Below, in pieces: positions 1-5,647 of a stretch of 7,062 nucleotides of DNA. How positions within the stretch are numbered: the first letter of the stretch is position 1; each line of letters begins with the position of its first letter. A model generated the notes under the pieces. That model worked only from the letters and a program-made list of their open reading frames with translations, was not told the origin of the DNA and did not search any database. The stretch spans positions 1-7,062 of the forward strand of contig JAHFJK010000063.1 of the NCBI GenBank assembly GCA_023245915.1, given 5' to 3'. Made by a program: the position numbers and the translations under genes. Origin of the DNA: Candidatus Doudnabacteria bacterium (GTDB lineage Bacteria; Patescibacteriota; Doudnabacteria; UBA920).

Positions 1-218
1 TGGATTTTTTTGCCTCTGCCCTGCTTTAAGACTTTGCCTTGCACGGTTACGCCGGCAAGGTAAGGTTTGCCAAAGTTAACATCGCTTCCAGAAAAAGTAA
101 AAAGAACTTTGTCAAAAGTTATATTTGTTCCTTCATCAGCAGCCAGTTTTTCTACCTGGATTTTGTCGCCTTTGGAAACCAAATACTGTTTTCCGCCGGA
201 TTCAAAAATTGAAATCAT
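1..218 (-). CDS. rplU: Large ribosomal subunit protein bL21, N-terminal part (runs off the left edge)
   Basis: The minus strand from the ATG at 218 reads 72 codons without a stop to the window edge. The protein starts MISIFESGGKQYLVSKGDKI and continues with VEKLAADEG, a GxDVNFGKPYLAGVTV stretch and ends KVLKQGRGKKI. These match the bL21 pattern in order: GGKQY near residue 8, GDKIxVEKL near 18, GxPYxxGxxV near 52 and the GRGKKI rRNA-binding motif near 66. bL21 is usually about 100 residues, so roughly 30 C-terminal residues lie outside. It binds 23S rRNA in the large subunit. The start is supported by the family N-terminus, but there is no Shine-Dalgarno at normal spacing; the nearest AAGG lies about 17 nt upstream. 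The gene follows the membrane transferase gene on the same strand after 97 bases that carry repeats. rpmA (bL27) normally follows rplU and may lie just beyond the edge. Identification is very secure. Confidence 0.96.
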   Translation of the reverse strand, partial: MISIFESGGKQYLVSKGDKIQVEKLAADEGTNITFDKVLFTFSGSDVNFGKPYLAGVTVQGKVLKQGRGKKI

Positions 219-230
219 AAAAATTTTAGA

Positions 231-249
231 CTTCGACCTTGTGGAGAAG
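231..249 (+). repeat. 19-nt REP-like hairpin unit, copy 1
   Basis: The unit reads cttcgaccttgtggagaag on the plus strand. It can fold as a stem of positions 1-4 with 16-19, a tandem G-A/A-G internal pair (positions 5-6 with 14-15), a closing c-g pair (7 with 13) and a five-base loop CTTGT. The minus-strand unit at 268-286 has the same layout. Fifteen of 19 bases agree, and all four differences keep pairing. Confidence 0.6.
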
Positions 250-267
250 CTAAAATTTTTAGCTGTT

Positions 268-286
268 GTTCTCGACAAGCTCGAAC
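268..286 (-). repeat. 19-nt REP-like hairpin unit, copy 2 (opposite orientation)
   Basis: The minus strand reads gttcgagcttgtcgagaac. Against copy 1 the differences are at positions 1, 7, 13 and 19, and each is a C/G swap matched by the reverse swap at its pairing partner (1 with 19, 7 with 13). The loop CTTGT and the tandem GA pairs are unchanged. The two copies point toward each other with 18 bases between them, as in paired REP elements. The motif resembles REP-like families I recall (TTCGACAAGCT type), but I could not check this. Confidence 0.6.
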
Positions 287-302
287 AATATTAAGATTTT
301 GC

Positions 303-320
303 TTTGATAATATTATCAAA
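303..320. repeat. Perfect 18-bp AT-rich palindrome over a stop codon
   Basis: The sequence tttgataatattatcaaa is a perfect 18-bp palindrome. It contains the TGA stop of the transferase gene (316-318, minus strand) and lies about 85-100 bases upstream of the rplU start. It could be an operator or part of a promoter: the minus strand has TTGATA at 319-314 as a fair -35 box, with only a weak TAATAT at 293-288 at a long 20-base spacing. There is no T-run after it, so a classical intrinsic terminator is unlikely. Confidence 0.4.
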
Positions 321-1449
321 CCTGATGAGTTTCGTCAACGGGATCAACCCCTTTGCTTCCAGCGTATTCAAATAAATCGGGAATATGTGGGTGCTTACGT
401 TTGTAAAGAATGACCGTAGTTAAGGCCAAAATCAACATTACCACGGATAAAAGCAGTAGTGCAATAAGTTTGCCCATGCTTTGCAAAAAGACCGCGGTTA
501 GACCAAAAATTGCCGAAATCCCGTATAACACCAAAACCGCTTGACGCTGGCTTAAACCAATATCAAGGAGCCTAAAATGCAAATGTTGGCGGTCACCTTT
601 AAAGGGGCTGCGATGGTACCAGACTCTTCTAATAATTACCCAGGCGACATCTAAAATGGGTATTCCCATAACTAAAAGAGCAGTGGCAATTTTAGCGCCT
701 AAAATTACAGACAGCGTTCCAAGCATAAAGCCTAAAAACGTGCTGCCGCTCTCACCTAAAAAAATAGAGGCTGGATTAAAACCGTAAAGTAAAAATCCCA
801 AAATCGCGCCGCTAAAAATTATGGCAATGCTGGCGGTAATAGGCTGGTTGACTTTTTCTGTCAGAGAAATGGCAAACATGGTCAAGCCACCAATAAAAGC
901 CACACCTCCGCACAACCCGTCCAAACCGTCCAAAAATTTAGTAGTAAAAATCATGCCCATGAGCCAAAGCCAGGCCAGCATAGCTGGCAGTGACAAGTTG
1001 AAAGTTGAAAGTTGAAAGTGGTAACCGATAAAAATTGGGGCGCCGCCAAAAGGGTTAGTCAGGAATTTTATACCCACCCCAATCCCCGACCAGACCACAA
1101 CAGCGCTAGCTATTGCTGGAAACAGCCATAAAATTTTTGGCGGCAGGTTATATTTATCGTCTAAAATTCCGCCCACAATTAAGATTAGTCCGCCAAAAAT
1201 TATGGCGCAGAAAAATTTTAAAGGCACAATGTTGAGGTTTGGAGCTCCTAATTTTAAATAAACCAAAATCGCGATGAGAAAAGAGAGGTATATCGCGACT
1301 CCCCCCAGCAACGCGGCCGGCCGGTTGTGGATTTTCCGGCTTTGGTTGGGAAAATCCAAAAATCCCCGCCTTGCCGCCACATCCCGCATTATTGGCGTAA
1401 GCAATGCCGACACAGCCAGAGCCAGGAGGAAGAAAAGAAGATAATTCAT
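316..1449 (-). CDS. Polyprenyl-phosphate sugar-1-phosphate transferase (WecA/TagO/MraY superfamily)
   Basis: This 377-residue protein has about ten hydrophobic segments. Its family moves a sugar-1-phosphate from a UDP-sugar, often UDP-GlcNAc, to undecaprenyl phosphate at the inner membrane face, starting synthesis of a surface polymer. Family motifs appear in order: RKIHNRPAALLGG (38-50), GGILDDKYNLPPK (93-105, the Asp pair), KFLDGLDGL (171-179), FLGESGSTFLGF (230-241), PILDVAW (264-270) and DRQHLHFRLL (286-295). Three usual residues differ: the Asn before xxDGLDGL is K171, the Asp of GDxGS is E233, and the HxHH motif ends in F292. I start at the ATG at 1449 (MNYLLFFLLAL); a TTG nine bases upstream would add MSL. 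Neither has a Shine-Dalgarno. The gene follows the GT2 gene after an 80-base repeat-rich gap and precedes rplU. Residues 144-152 are coded by a 7-nt tandem repeat. The family call is firm; WecA versus TagO versus another substrate is not decided. Confidence 0.92.
   Translation of the reverse strand: MNYLLFFLLALAVSALLTPIMRDVAARRGFLDFPNQSRKIHNRPAALLGGVAIYLSFLIAILVYLKLGAPNLNIVPLKFFCAIIFGGLILIVGGILDDKYNLPPKILWLFPAIASAVVVWSGIGVGIKFLTNPFGGAPIFIGYHFQLSTFNLSLPAMLAWLWLMGMIFTTKFLDGLDGLCGGVAFIGGLTMFAISLTEKVNQPITASIAIIFSGAILGFLLYGFNPASIFLGESGSTFLGFMLGTLSVILGAKIATALLVMGIPILDVAWVIIRRVWYHRSPFKGDRQHLHFRLLDIGLSQRQAVLVLYGISAIFGLTAVFLQSMGKLIALLLLSVVMLILALTTVILYKRKHPHIPDLFEYAGSKGVDPVDETHQV
996..1019 (-). repeat. 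Heptanucleotide tandem repeat inside the transferase gene
   Basis: The unit agttgaa (plus strand) occurs at 996-1002, 1003-1009 and 1010-1016, followed by a partial agt. On the coding strand it reads as ACTTTCA-type units and encodes HFQLSTFNL (residues 144-152), between two membrane segments. Seven is not a multiple of three, so gain or loss of one unit would shift the frame and truncate the protein before the KFLDGLDGL motif. Confidence 0.85.
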
Positions 1450-1463
1450 TAATGACAAAAATT

Positions 1464-1549
1464 AAATAAATGAACAAAAATGACAAAAATAAATTGCACC
1501 CATGAATTTTTTAACTTTTGCCATTTGTGTCATTTTTGCTCATTTATTA
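1464..1549. repeat. AT-rich imperfect inverted repeat at the GT2/transferase junction
   Basis: Arms 1464-1490 and 1523-1549 are 27 bases each and complementary except at three positions, separated by 32 bases. The right arm contains the last codons (VINEQK) and the stop of the GT2 gene. The left side also has direct copies of tgacaaaaat at 1453-1462 and 1481-1490 and the related tgaacaaaaa at 1471-1480. In RNA this would give a long, weak, A/U-rich hairpin between two genes of one transcript. It has no terminator T-run after a GC stem. A role in RNA processing or differential expression is possible but unproven. Confidence 0.6.
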
Positions 1550-3194
1550 CTCTCATCTCCTTCATCATCAGTCCCGTGTTCTCTCCCTTGCGCGCCTTGG
1601 GCGTAATCCAAAATTCCAAATACCGGCCAAACATCAGCCGCGTCTGCGCTTCCACGGCCGGCAGACTGCCAAAAACCACCGAAGCTAAGGGCACTAAAAA
1701 CCATTGCAGGTACATCATGACACTCCTAAATACGCTGTATCGTTTGGGGCGGGGCGGCAAGAGTATCAAATTAATATAAACGCTAAAAATTAAAAAGAAC
1801 GTCGCAATGGTCATTAAGCTTTTAGTCACCAGTGGAAGATTGTAACCTACCGAACTGTTGATGAATGCGTCGCCGCCCAAAAACAGTGGCAGCCAGCCCA
1901 AAAATGAAATTAAAATGCTCGCGGTTCCCCAGTTGAAATTGCCTTCCACGTATTGGTAGAGTTTGCGTGTTTTGTCCCAAAAAGGGGCGCTGCTTTTTAA
2001 AAGAGCCGGCAGCAAATGCGGATAATATTCGACGTTGTAAGCCCAGCGGCGTTTTTGTTTGTACTGGTTAATTAAAGTTTGCCATAAAGAGCGGGCCAGG
2101 CAGGTGTCTAAAGAGATGGGGATAAACAGCGGCGCCACCCAATAGTTGCCCTTGTAATGCAAATAACATTGCCAATAAATGTAGCCATCTTCGTTGATAA
2201 TATCTTTTTTCCAAAAACCTACATCCAGCAAAGCTTTGAGGGTCATAGTGTGGGAAGAGAAAGTCCGCAGCCGGTCCGGCCGGCTGCTTTCCAAAAATTG
2301 CCAGAAAGAATTGGAAACCGAAACCACGCGCACCACAGCAGGAGTGTCCCAAATATTGTTATTGTAAACAGATATGGGCTGGTAGCTGGTCTGGTAGGGC
2401 TTTTCTACGGTTAAGAATTCGTACATGACCCGGGCAAAATACTGGGGATGGACAATAGTGTCGGAATCAAAATTGGAAACCAAAACCTGGTCCACCCCAA
2501 TGCCTAAATTTAAAAGCTGCGGTAAAACAGTTTCCATCGCATATGACGCGTTCGCGCTCTTGCCTTTAATTTCGCCTGCCAGGCCCTCGGGGTGAATGGC
2601 AGTAAAGAATTTTAAAAAATGGTGTTCATATTTCTGTTTAATTTGTTTTGAAACTTCTTGCGCGCCCAAGCCGGCCCCCTCTTCACTGGCCAAAAGAAGC
2701 ATCATTTTGTCTTTGGGATAAACACTTTTGGCGAGCGCGGAAAAAGTGGAATCTAGAATTTCAAAATTTTCATTGCTGAAGGGAATTAAGACCAGATGAT
2801 AAAAATTTAAATAATCGGCGCGGCTTAAGCCCTCGGCAATTTTTGCCTGGATTTTTATTAATTCTCCTTTGTAAAGTTTGCGGGCTACGTTGGTTTTGGC
2901 TTTTTGGCTTTTTAAATTTAAAAATTCGGCAAATTGGTTAAAATTTGCCAGTTGGACGTTAAAGTCCAGCCAGTCGATTGTAACCGCTACACGGAATTTC
3001 CGGTAAGCCGTAATTAAATGGGTCGCGGTGTTGATGGCTTTAAGCACCCAGTAAAAATCAAAACATACAATAAATAAAGCCGCCCAAATTGGACGAAAGG
3101 CGGAGAGGATTACCGCGCCAAAAAATACCGTCCACAGCTGAAGGCCGGGCAGGATTTCCCAGAAGCGGTCGTTGAAGGTACGTTTTCTAAACAC
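1530..3194 (-). CDS. Membrane GT2 glycosyltransferase, cellulose/hyaluronan-synthase type
   Basis: This protein has 554 residues. Two membrane segments (about 15-33 and 35-55) come first, then a cytoplasmic GT-A domain, then three further segments (about 423-442, 455-479 and 490-512). The GT-A domain starts near FYHLVLIPFSNENFEILDSTF (131-151). It has GKSANASYA (211-219), the metal-binding DSD at 243-245, ED at 335-336 as the likely catalytic base, and QKRRW at 380-384, which fits the QxxRW acceptor-site motif. This set is the hallmark of enzymes that polymerise a sugar inside and may pass the chain through their own membrane channel. Substrate and product are unknown. The start is GTG at 3194: upstream codons run to a stop with no ATG, GTG or TTG between, and there is no clear Shine-Dalgarno. 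The gene lies 97 bases after the small membrane protein gene and before the transferase gene. Its last codons overlap an inverted repeat, so the C-terminal tail may have been recast by repeat insertion. Confidence 0.92.
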   Translation of the reverse strand: MFRKRTFNDRFWEILPGLQLWTVFFGAVILSAFRPIWAALFIVCFDFYWVLKAINTATHLITAYRKFRVAVTIDWLDFNVQLANFNQFAEFLNLKSQKAKTNVARKLYKGELIKIQAKIAEGLSRADYLNFYHLVLIPFSNENFEILDSTFSALAKSVYPKDKMMLLLASEEGAGLGAQEVSKQIKQKYEHHFLKFFTAIHPEGLAGEIKGKSANASYAMETVLPQLLNLGIGVDQVLVSNFDSDTIVHPQYFARVMYEFLTVEKPYQTSYQPISVYNNNIWDTPAVVRVVSVSNSFWQFLESSRPDRLRTFSSHTMTLKALLDVGFWKKDIINEDGYIYWQCYLHYKGNYWVAPLFIPISLDTCLARSLWQTLINQYKQKRRWAYNVEYYPHLLPALLKSSAPFWDKTRKLYQYVEGNFNWGTASILISFLGWLPLFLGGDAFINSSVGYNLPLVTKSLMTIATFFLIFSVYINLILLPPRPKRYSVFRSVMMYLQWFLVPLASVVFGSLPAVEAQTRLMFGRYLEFWITPKARKGENTGLMMKEMRVINEQK

Positions 3195-3210
3195 AAATCT
3201 TTTATTAAAG

Positions 3211-3261
3211 AGATCCCTCTCTCGCTTCGCCTGCCTTCCGGCAGGCTCGCTCGCTCGGGAT
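3211..3261. repeat. GC-rich palindromic element with flanking 7-bp direct repeats
   Basis: A perfect 7-bp stem, gcctgcc (3229-3235) and ggcaggc (3240-3246), closes a ttcc loop. Outside it, tctctcgcttc faces tcgctcgctc with poor pairing, and an outer stem atccc (3213-3217) pairs with gggat (3257-3261). The 7-mer attaaag occurs immediately on the left (3204-3210) and at the right border (3260-3266), resembling a target-site duplication. It fills much of the 97-base gap between the small membrane protein gene and the GT2 gene. No T-run follows on either strand, so it is probably not a terminator. A related piece, gcgagggatttc, is at 3767-3778. Confidence 0.65.
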
Positions 3262-3291
3262 TAAAGCTATTAATAATTTATTTAAAGTTTA

Positions 3292-3651
3292 TCAGTTTAT
3301 TTTTATCAAAAACAAAGTGGCGGCAAGCAAAATTGTCTGCCCGAACAAGCTGGCAAAAACCGGAAGCCAGGAAAAAAGTTCATGCCTGTCTCTGACCGCG
3401 CGATAAACCGCGAAGTTGACGGCGGATATTGCCAATCCCACAGCAGGAATAAAATAAAGATTGCTGCCTCTGCCGTACCATAATACTCCGGCCAGGACAT
3501 TGTAGCGTAAAGCCAAAGTCGTGCTGACTGAATGAATTTTGAAAAAAATCACCAAAAATGTTATAATATTTAAAATTAGGCACAAGGCCCAAAGAAACCA
3601 AATATTCTTTAAGTAAGACAATATTTTTGATCTTAAACCGGCAATTTGCAT
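3292..3651 (-). CDS. Small three-helix membrane protein of unknown function
   Basis: This protein has 119 residues. Hydrophobic segments lie at about 17-37, 65-85 and 93-116. A conserved-looking loop, LALRYNVLAGVLWYG (46-60), sits between the first and second. From memory, small CPR proteins with a first helix, an 'LHYNxYFGxD' loop and two more helices are common and unnamed; this gene fits that layout, but I could not search for relatives. The ATG at 3651 is the first start after a good promoter whose expected transcript start leaves only about nine bases of leader, so translation would be nearly leaderless. It heads the minus-strand group with the GT2 gene. The neighbourhood suggests an accessory role at the membrane in glycan synthesis, but nothing in the protein itself points to a reaction. 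Confidence is high that it is a real gene and low on function. Confidence 0.75.
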   Translation of the reverse strand: MQIAGLRSKILSYLKNIWFLWALCLILNIITFLVIFFKIHSVSTTLALRYNVLAGVLWYGRGSNLYFIPAVGLAISAVNFAVYRAVRDRHELFSWLPVFASLFGQTILLAATLFLIKIN

Positions 3652-3666
3652 AGATTTGGCTTCCAG

Positions 3667-3695
3667 AGTATATCAAAAATACAGGTTTTTATCCA
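3667..3695 (-). promoter_or_regulatory. Candidate sigma70-type promoter for the minus-strand group
   Basis: On the minus strand, TGGATA (3695-3690; four of six to the -35 consensus) is followed after exactly 17 bases by TATACT (3672-3667; five of six to the -10 consensus). The expected transcript start near 3660 is only about nine bases before the ATG at 3651. Spacing and position support it, but no experimental signal is visible in sequence alone. Confidence 0.45.
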
Positions 3696-3766
3696 CCAAA
3701 AATGGCAAAGCTTAATTTATATTTATAGTTGCCATCCTAAGCGACTGTAAGCAAAGTTGAGGAGGA

Positions 3767-3778
3767 GCGAGGGATTTC
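3767..3778 (+). repeat. Possible repeat fragment in the divergent gap
   Basis: gcgagggatttc resembles the minus-strand end of the palindromic element at 3211-3226, which reads gcgagagagggatct. It lies at the end of the 137-base divergent gap (3652-3788), just after a purine-rich gaggagga at 3759-3766. The rest of the gap holds the minus-strand promoter. I could not find a convincing plus-strand promoter for the GT-C gene; TATAGT at 3724-3729 is a possible -10 box without a good -35. Confidence 0.3.
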
Positions 3779-3788
3779 AAAATTTTTC

Positions 3789-5645
3789 ATGACATATCAA
3801 CAAAAAATTTTACTTCTGGCAATCATGCTGATTGCGGTTTTTTTCCGTTTTTACCAGATTAGGGAAATGCCCGGCGGACTGTTTCCTGACGAAGCGGCTA
3901 ACGGGCTGGATATCAATTTAATGCAGCAGGGCCACCTGCAGCCGTTTTACGAAAGAGGCAACGGCCGCGAAGCTTTGTTTTTTTATATGCTCTGGGGAAG
4001 TATATCGGTTTTGGGCAAAGGCCCCTGGCAGCACCATATTGTGTCGGCGGTGATTGGGGTTTTGTCCGTGCTTGCCTGTTTTTTAGTTACGAGAAGGTTG
4101 TTTATGATGGATGCAAACGGCTCCCCCTCTTTTTCTAAAGAGGGGGTCGGGGGAAATTCTGGTTCCAACCGCGCTACCAACATCGCCCTGCTGGCCGCAT
4201 TTTTTATGGCAGTGTCCAGCTGGCATATAGTTTTGTCGCGGACGGCTTTCCGGGCAATTCAGATTCCCCTGTTTTCCTCGCTGACTTTTTATTTTTTGCT
4301 TTGCGCTTACCAATCAAGGCTGCCCTCTCCAATTCATCCGCCTCGGCTCGCGCCGAGCGAGACGGGTGGAGAGGGGCAGGGGGAGAGGTTGAATCGAAGG
4401 GCTTATCTGTACGCTTTCCTAGCCGGTGTGGCCTTCGCTTTAGGTTTTTATACGTATATTGCTTTTAGAATAATGCTTCCTATACTAGTGATGCTTTTAT
4501 TTTTGCCGTTGCTAAGTCATCTGAAAAAATTTACATTTGTACAAACTTTCAGACAATACTGGAAAACAGCTTTATTTTTTTTAATGGGATCTGTGCTTGT
4601 AATTTTACCAATCGGTAAATATTTTTACCAGCATCCCGGCTCTTTTGTCGGCCGCGCCAGCCAGGTGAGCATTTTTAATCCTCAACTTTACACCATAAAT
4701 GGTCAGCAGCTTCACGACAAGCCTCCCCTCTCAACTGTCTTGCCGGTTGCGGTCGAGGTTTTTAAAACCCAAATGCTGGGGTTTTTTACTGCTGGAGATT
4801 TAAACTGGCGTTCCAATATTTCCGGCTACCCGTTTCTTTCCCTGTTAGTTAGTCTGTTTTTTGGCATTGGATTAATTTTGTGTTCGGTTTTTGCAATGGG
4901 CTATTTTTTTTCACCGCATAAACGTACCGGCTGGTGGAAATATTTTTTGCTTTTTGGCTGGTTTTTTGGAATGATGCTGCCCGTGGTTACCACGGCTGAA
5001 GGCATCCCTCACGGTTTGCGCGGAATTGGCGTTATTCCGGCTGTCTTTATAATTAGCGCCTGGGCTTTATATGAATTCGCGCGGATGATTATAAAGCTTC
5101 ACAAGAAATTATGGCAGCATGTTTTGTATCACGGCAACGATCCGCAATGGGTCAGACAACATCATTTTATTCCGTTGCGATTACGGTTGGTGAATATCGG
5201 TGGAAAAGTACTTGTGATTGGATTCTTTTTCGCGTTACTCTCCCAGTCTTATTTCCTGTATTTTGTTTACGCCGCAAATAGCCCGGAAAATTTTTATTAT
5301 TTCCGTTCGGATTTGACAAAGGTTAGTCAGTATTTGTTTGAGCGCTGCGACAAAGCTCATACTTACTTAATATTAGATAAATTTTCAGTCCAGACCACCG
5401 ATTATCTAACGTCTGACTGGCACGGAAATTTTGACAGTCCCTGCAATGTCCCCTACCAGCAAGTTGACCCGGAAAGCGCCTGGCAGCTTTCTAGTTTAAC
5501 TGCCAGCGATGAAGTAGTCTTTACCCAGTCAACCATCTTTGACATAAAAAAGTTCAAACAATATCATCTCCAATTTCATTTGAAAGAGGAAGCTCAAAAT
5601 AAATTCGGCCAGGCCGTTTTGGCAGTTTATAAAATTAGTAATTAA
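3789..5645 (+). CDS. GT-C membrane glycosyltransferase (PMT/ArnT-like, GT39/GT83 type)
   Basis: This protein has 618 residues and about eleven hydrophobic segments (roughly 7-20, 81-99, 131-149, 156-175, 204-224, 225-243, 259-276, 347-372, 383-401, 412-430 and 471-494), followed by a soluble tail from about 497. After the first segment comes GGLFPDEAANG (29-39) with D34-E35, the acidic pair typical of the first outer loop in dolichol/undecaprenyl-phosphate-sugar-dependent enzymes. LSRTAFRAIQIPLF (149-162) is also typical of the PMT_2 group. Such enzymes transfer a sugar from a polyprenyl-phosphate carrier to protein, lipid or glycan on the outer face; the acceptor here is unknown. The ATG at 3789 fits the usual short cytoplasmic N-terminus. 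A GAGGAGGA lies 22 bases upstream, too far for normal use. Two palindromic repeats interrupt the gene in frame (residues 111-122 and 179-200), both in loops predicted cytoplasmic. It is divergent from the GT2 group, and a 98-base gap with a long hairpin follows. Confidence 0.92.
   Translation: MTYQQKILLLAIMLIAVFFRFYQIREMPGGLFPDEAANGLDINLMQQGHLQPFYERGNGREALFFYMLWGSISVLGKGPWQHHIVSAVIGVLSVLACFLVTRRLFMMDANGSPSFSKEGVGGNSGSNRATNIALLAAFFMAVSSWHIVLSRTAFRAIQIPLFSSLTFYFLLCAYQSRLPSPIHPPRLAPSETGGEGQGERLNRRAYLYAFLAGVAFALGFYTYIAFRIMLPILVMLLFLPLLSHLKKFTFVQTFRQYWKTALFFLMGSVLVILPIGKYFYQHPGSFVGRASQVSIFNPQLYTINGQQLHDKPPLSTVLPVAVEVFKTQMLGFFTAGDLNWRSNISGYPFLSLLVSLFFGIGLILCSVFAMGYFFSPHKRTGWWKYFLLFGWFFGMMLPVVTTAEGIPHGLRGIGVIPAVFIISAWALYEFARMIIKLHKKLWQHVLYHGNDPQWVRQHHFIPLRLRLVNIGGKVLVIGFFFALLSQSYFLYFVYAANSPENFYYFRSDLTKVSQYLFERCDKAHTYLILDKFSVQTTDYLTSDWHGNFDSPCNVPYQQVDPESAWQLSSLTASDEVVFTQSTIFDIKKFKQYHLQFHLKEEAQNKFGQAVLAVYKISN
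4121..4154. repeat. Palindromic element inside the GT-C gene, first insertion
   Basis: A perfect 10-bp stem, ccccctcttt (4123-4132) and aaagaggggg (4137-4146), encloses a ttct loop, followed by tcgggggaa. It is translated in frame as SPSFSKEGVGG (residues 112-122), a low-complexity stretch between membrane segments 2 and 3. The composition and perfect stem contrast with the surrounding code. From memory, this kind of CCCCCTCTTT...AAAGAGGGGG element is common as an intergenic repeat in several bacterial groups; this was not checked. Confidence 0.8.
4323..4388. repeat. Palindromic element inside the GT-C gene, second insertion (66 bp)
   Basis: An outer perfect 9-bp stem, ccctctcca (4323-4331) and tggagaggg (4367-4375), surrounds an inner stem ctcggc (4342-4347) and gccgag (4352-4357) with loop tcgc. 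A purine-rich tail, gcagggggagagg, runs to 4388. The 66 bases are 22 codons exactly and encode residues 179-200, rich in Pro, Gly, Ser and Glu, in the loop between membrane segments 4 and 5. The repeat is unrelated to the one at 4121-4154. Confidence 0.8.
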
Positions 5646-5647
5646 TG

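Larger units (their letters stand above)
219..302 (-). promoter_or_regulatory. rplU leader region with overlapping inverted repeats
   Basis: This is the stretch between the transferase gene and rplU. Directly before the rplU start, 219-229 (aaaaattttag) and 250-260 (ctaaaattttt) form a perfect 11-bp inverted repeat, extended inward by cttc (231-234) and gaag (246-249). The segment 248-264 is itself a palindrome (agctaaaa, one central t, ttttagct), so the arm at 250-260 can pair with either side. A second hairpin lies at 266-288. Mutually exclusive pairing just in front of a ribosomal protein start would suit a leader that controls translation or transcription, but that is inference. The repeats may simply be a mobile palindromic element that landed here. 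No recognised riboswitch was identified. Confidence 0.4.

Noticed and set aside
67..294. Plus-strand open frame of 75 codons
   Set aside because: It is antisense to the clearly recognisable bL21 coding region and the repeat-rich leader.
996..1019. CRISPR-like array
   Set aside because: The units are 7 bases long and directly adjacent, without spacers.
1480..1779. Plus-strand open frame of 99 codons
   Set aside because: It lies antisense to the GT2 C-terminus and starts inside the AT-rich inverted repeat; the product has no recognisable features.
2267..2287. GC-rich palindrome gcagccgg/ccggctgc inside the GT2 gene
   Set aside because: It encodes SSRPDRLRT-type residues that I recall as conserved in this GT2 family, so it is better explained by protein coding than by repeat insertion.
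3380..3676. Alternative minus-strand frame overlapping the small membrane protein
   Set aside because: It starts at or before the expected transcript start of the -10 box, and the 119-residue frame gives a much more coherent three-helix protein.
3759..3766. GAGGAGGA as ribosome binding site of the GT-C gene
   Set aside because: It lies 22 bases before the ATG with no in-frame start at normal distance; it is more likely part of a purine-rich repeat fragment.
3983..4313. Minus-strand frames opposite the GT-C gene
   Set aside because: They are antisense to a well-supported gene, and their open length is helped by the palindromic insertions.
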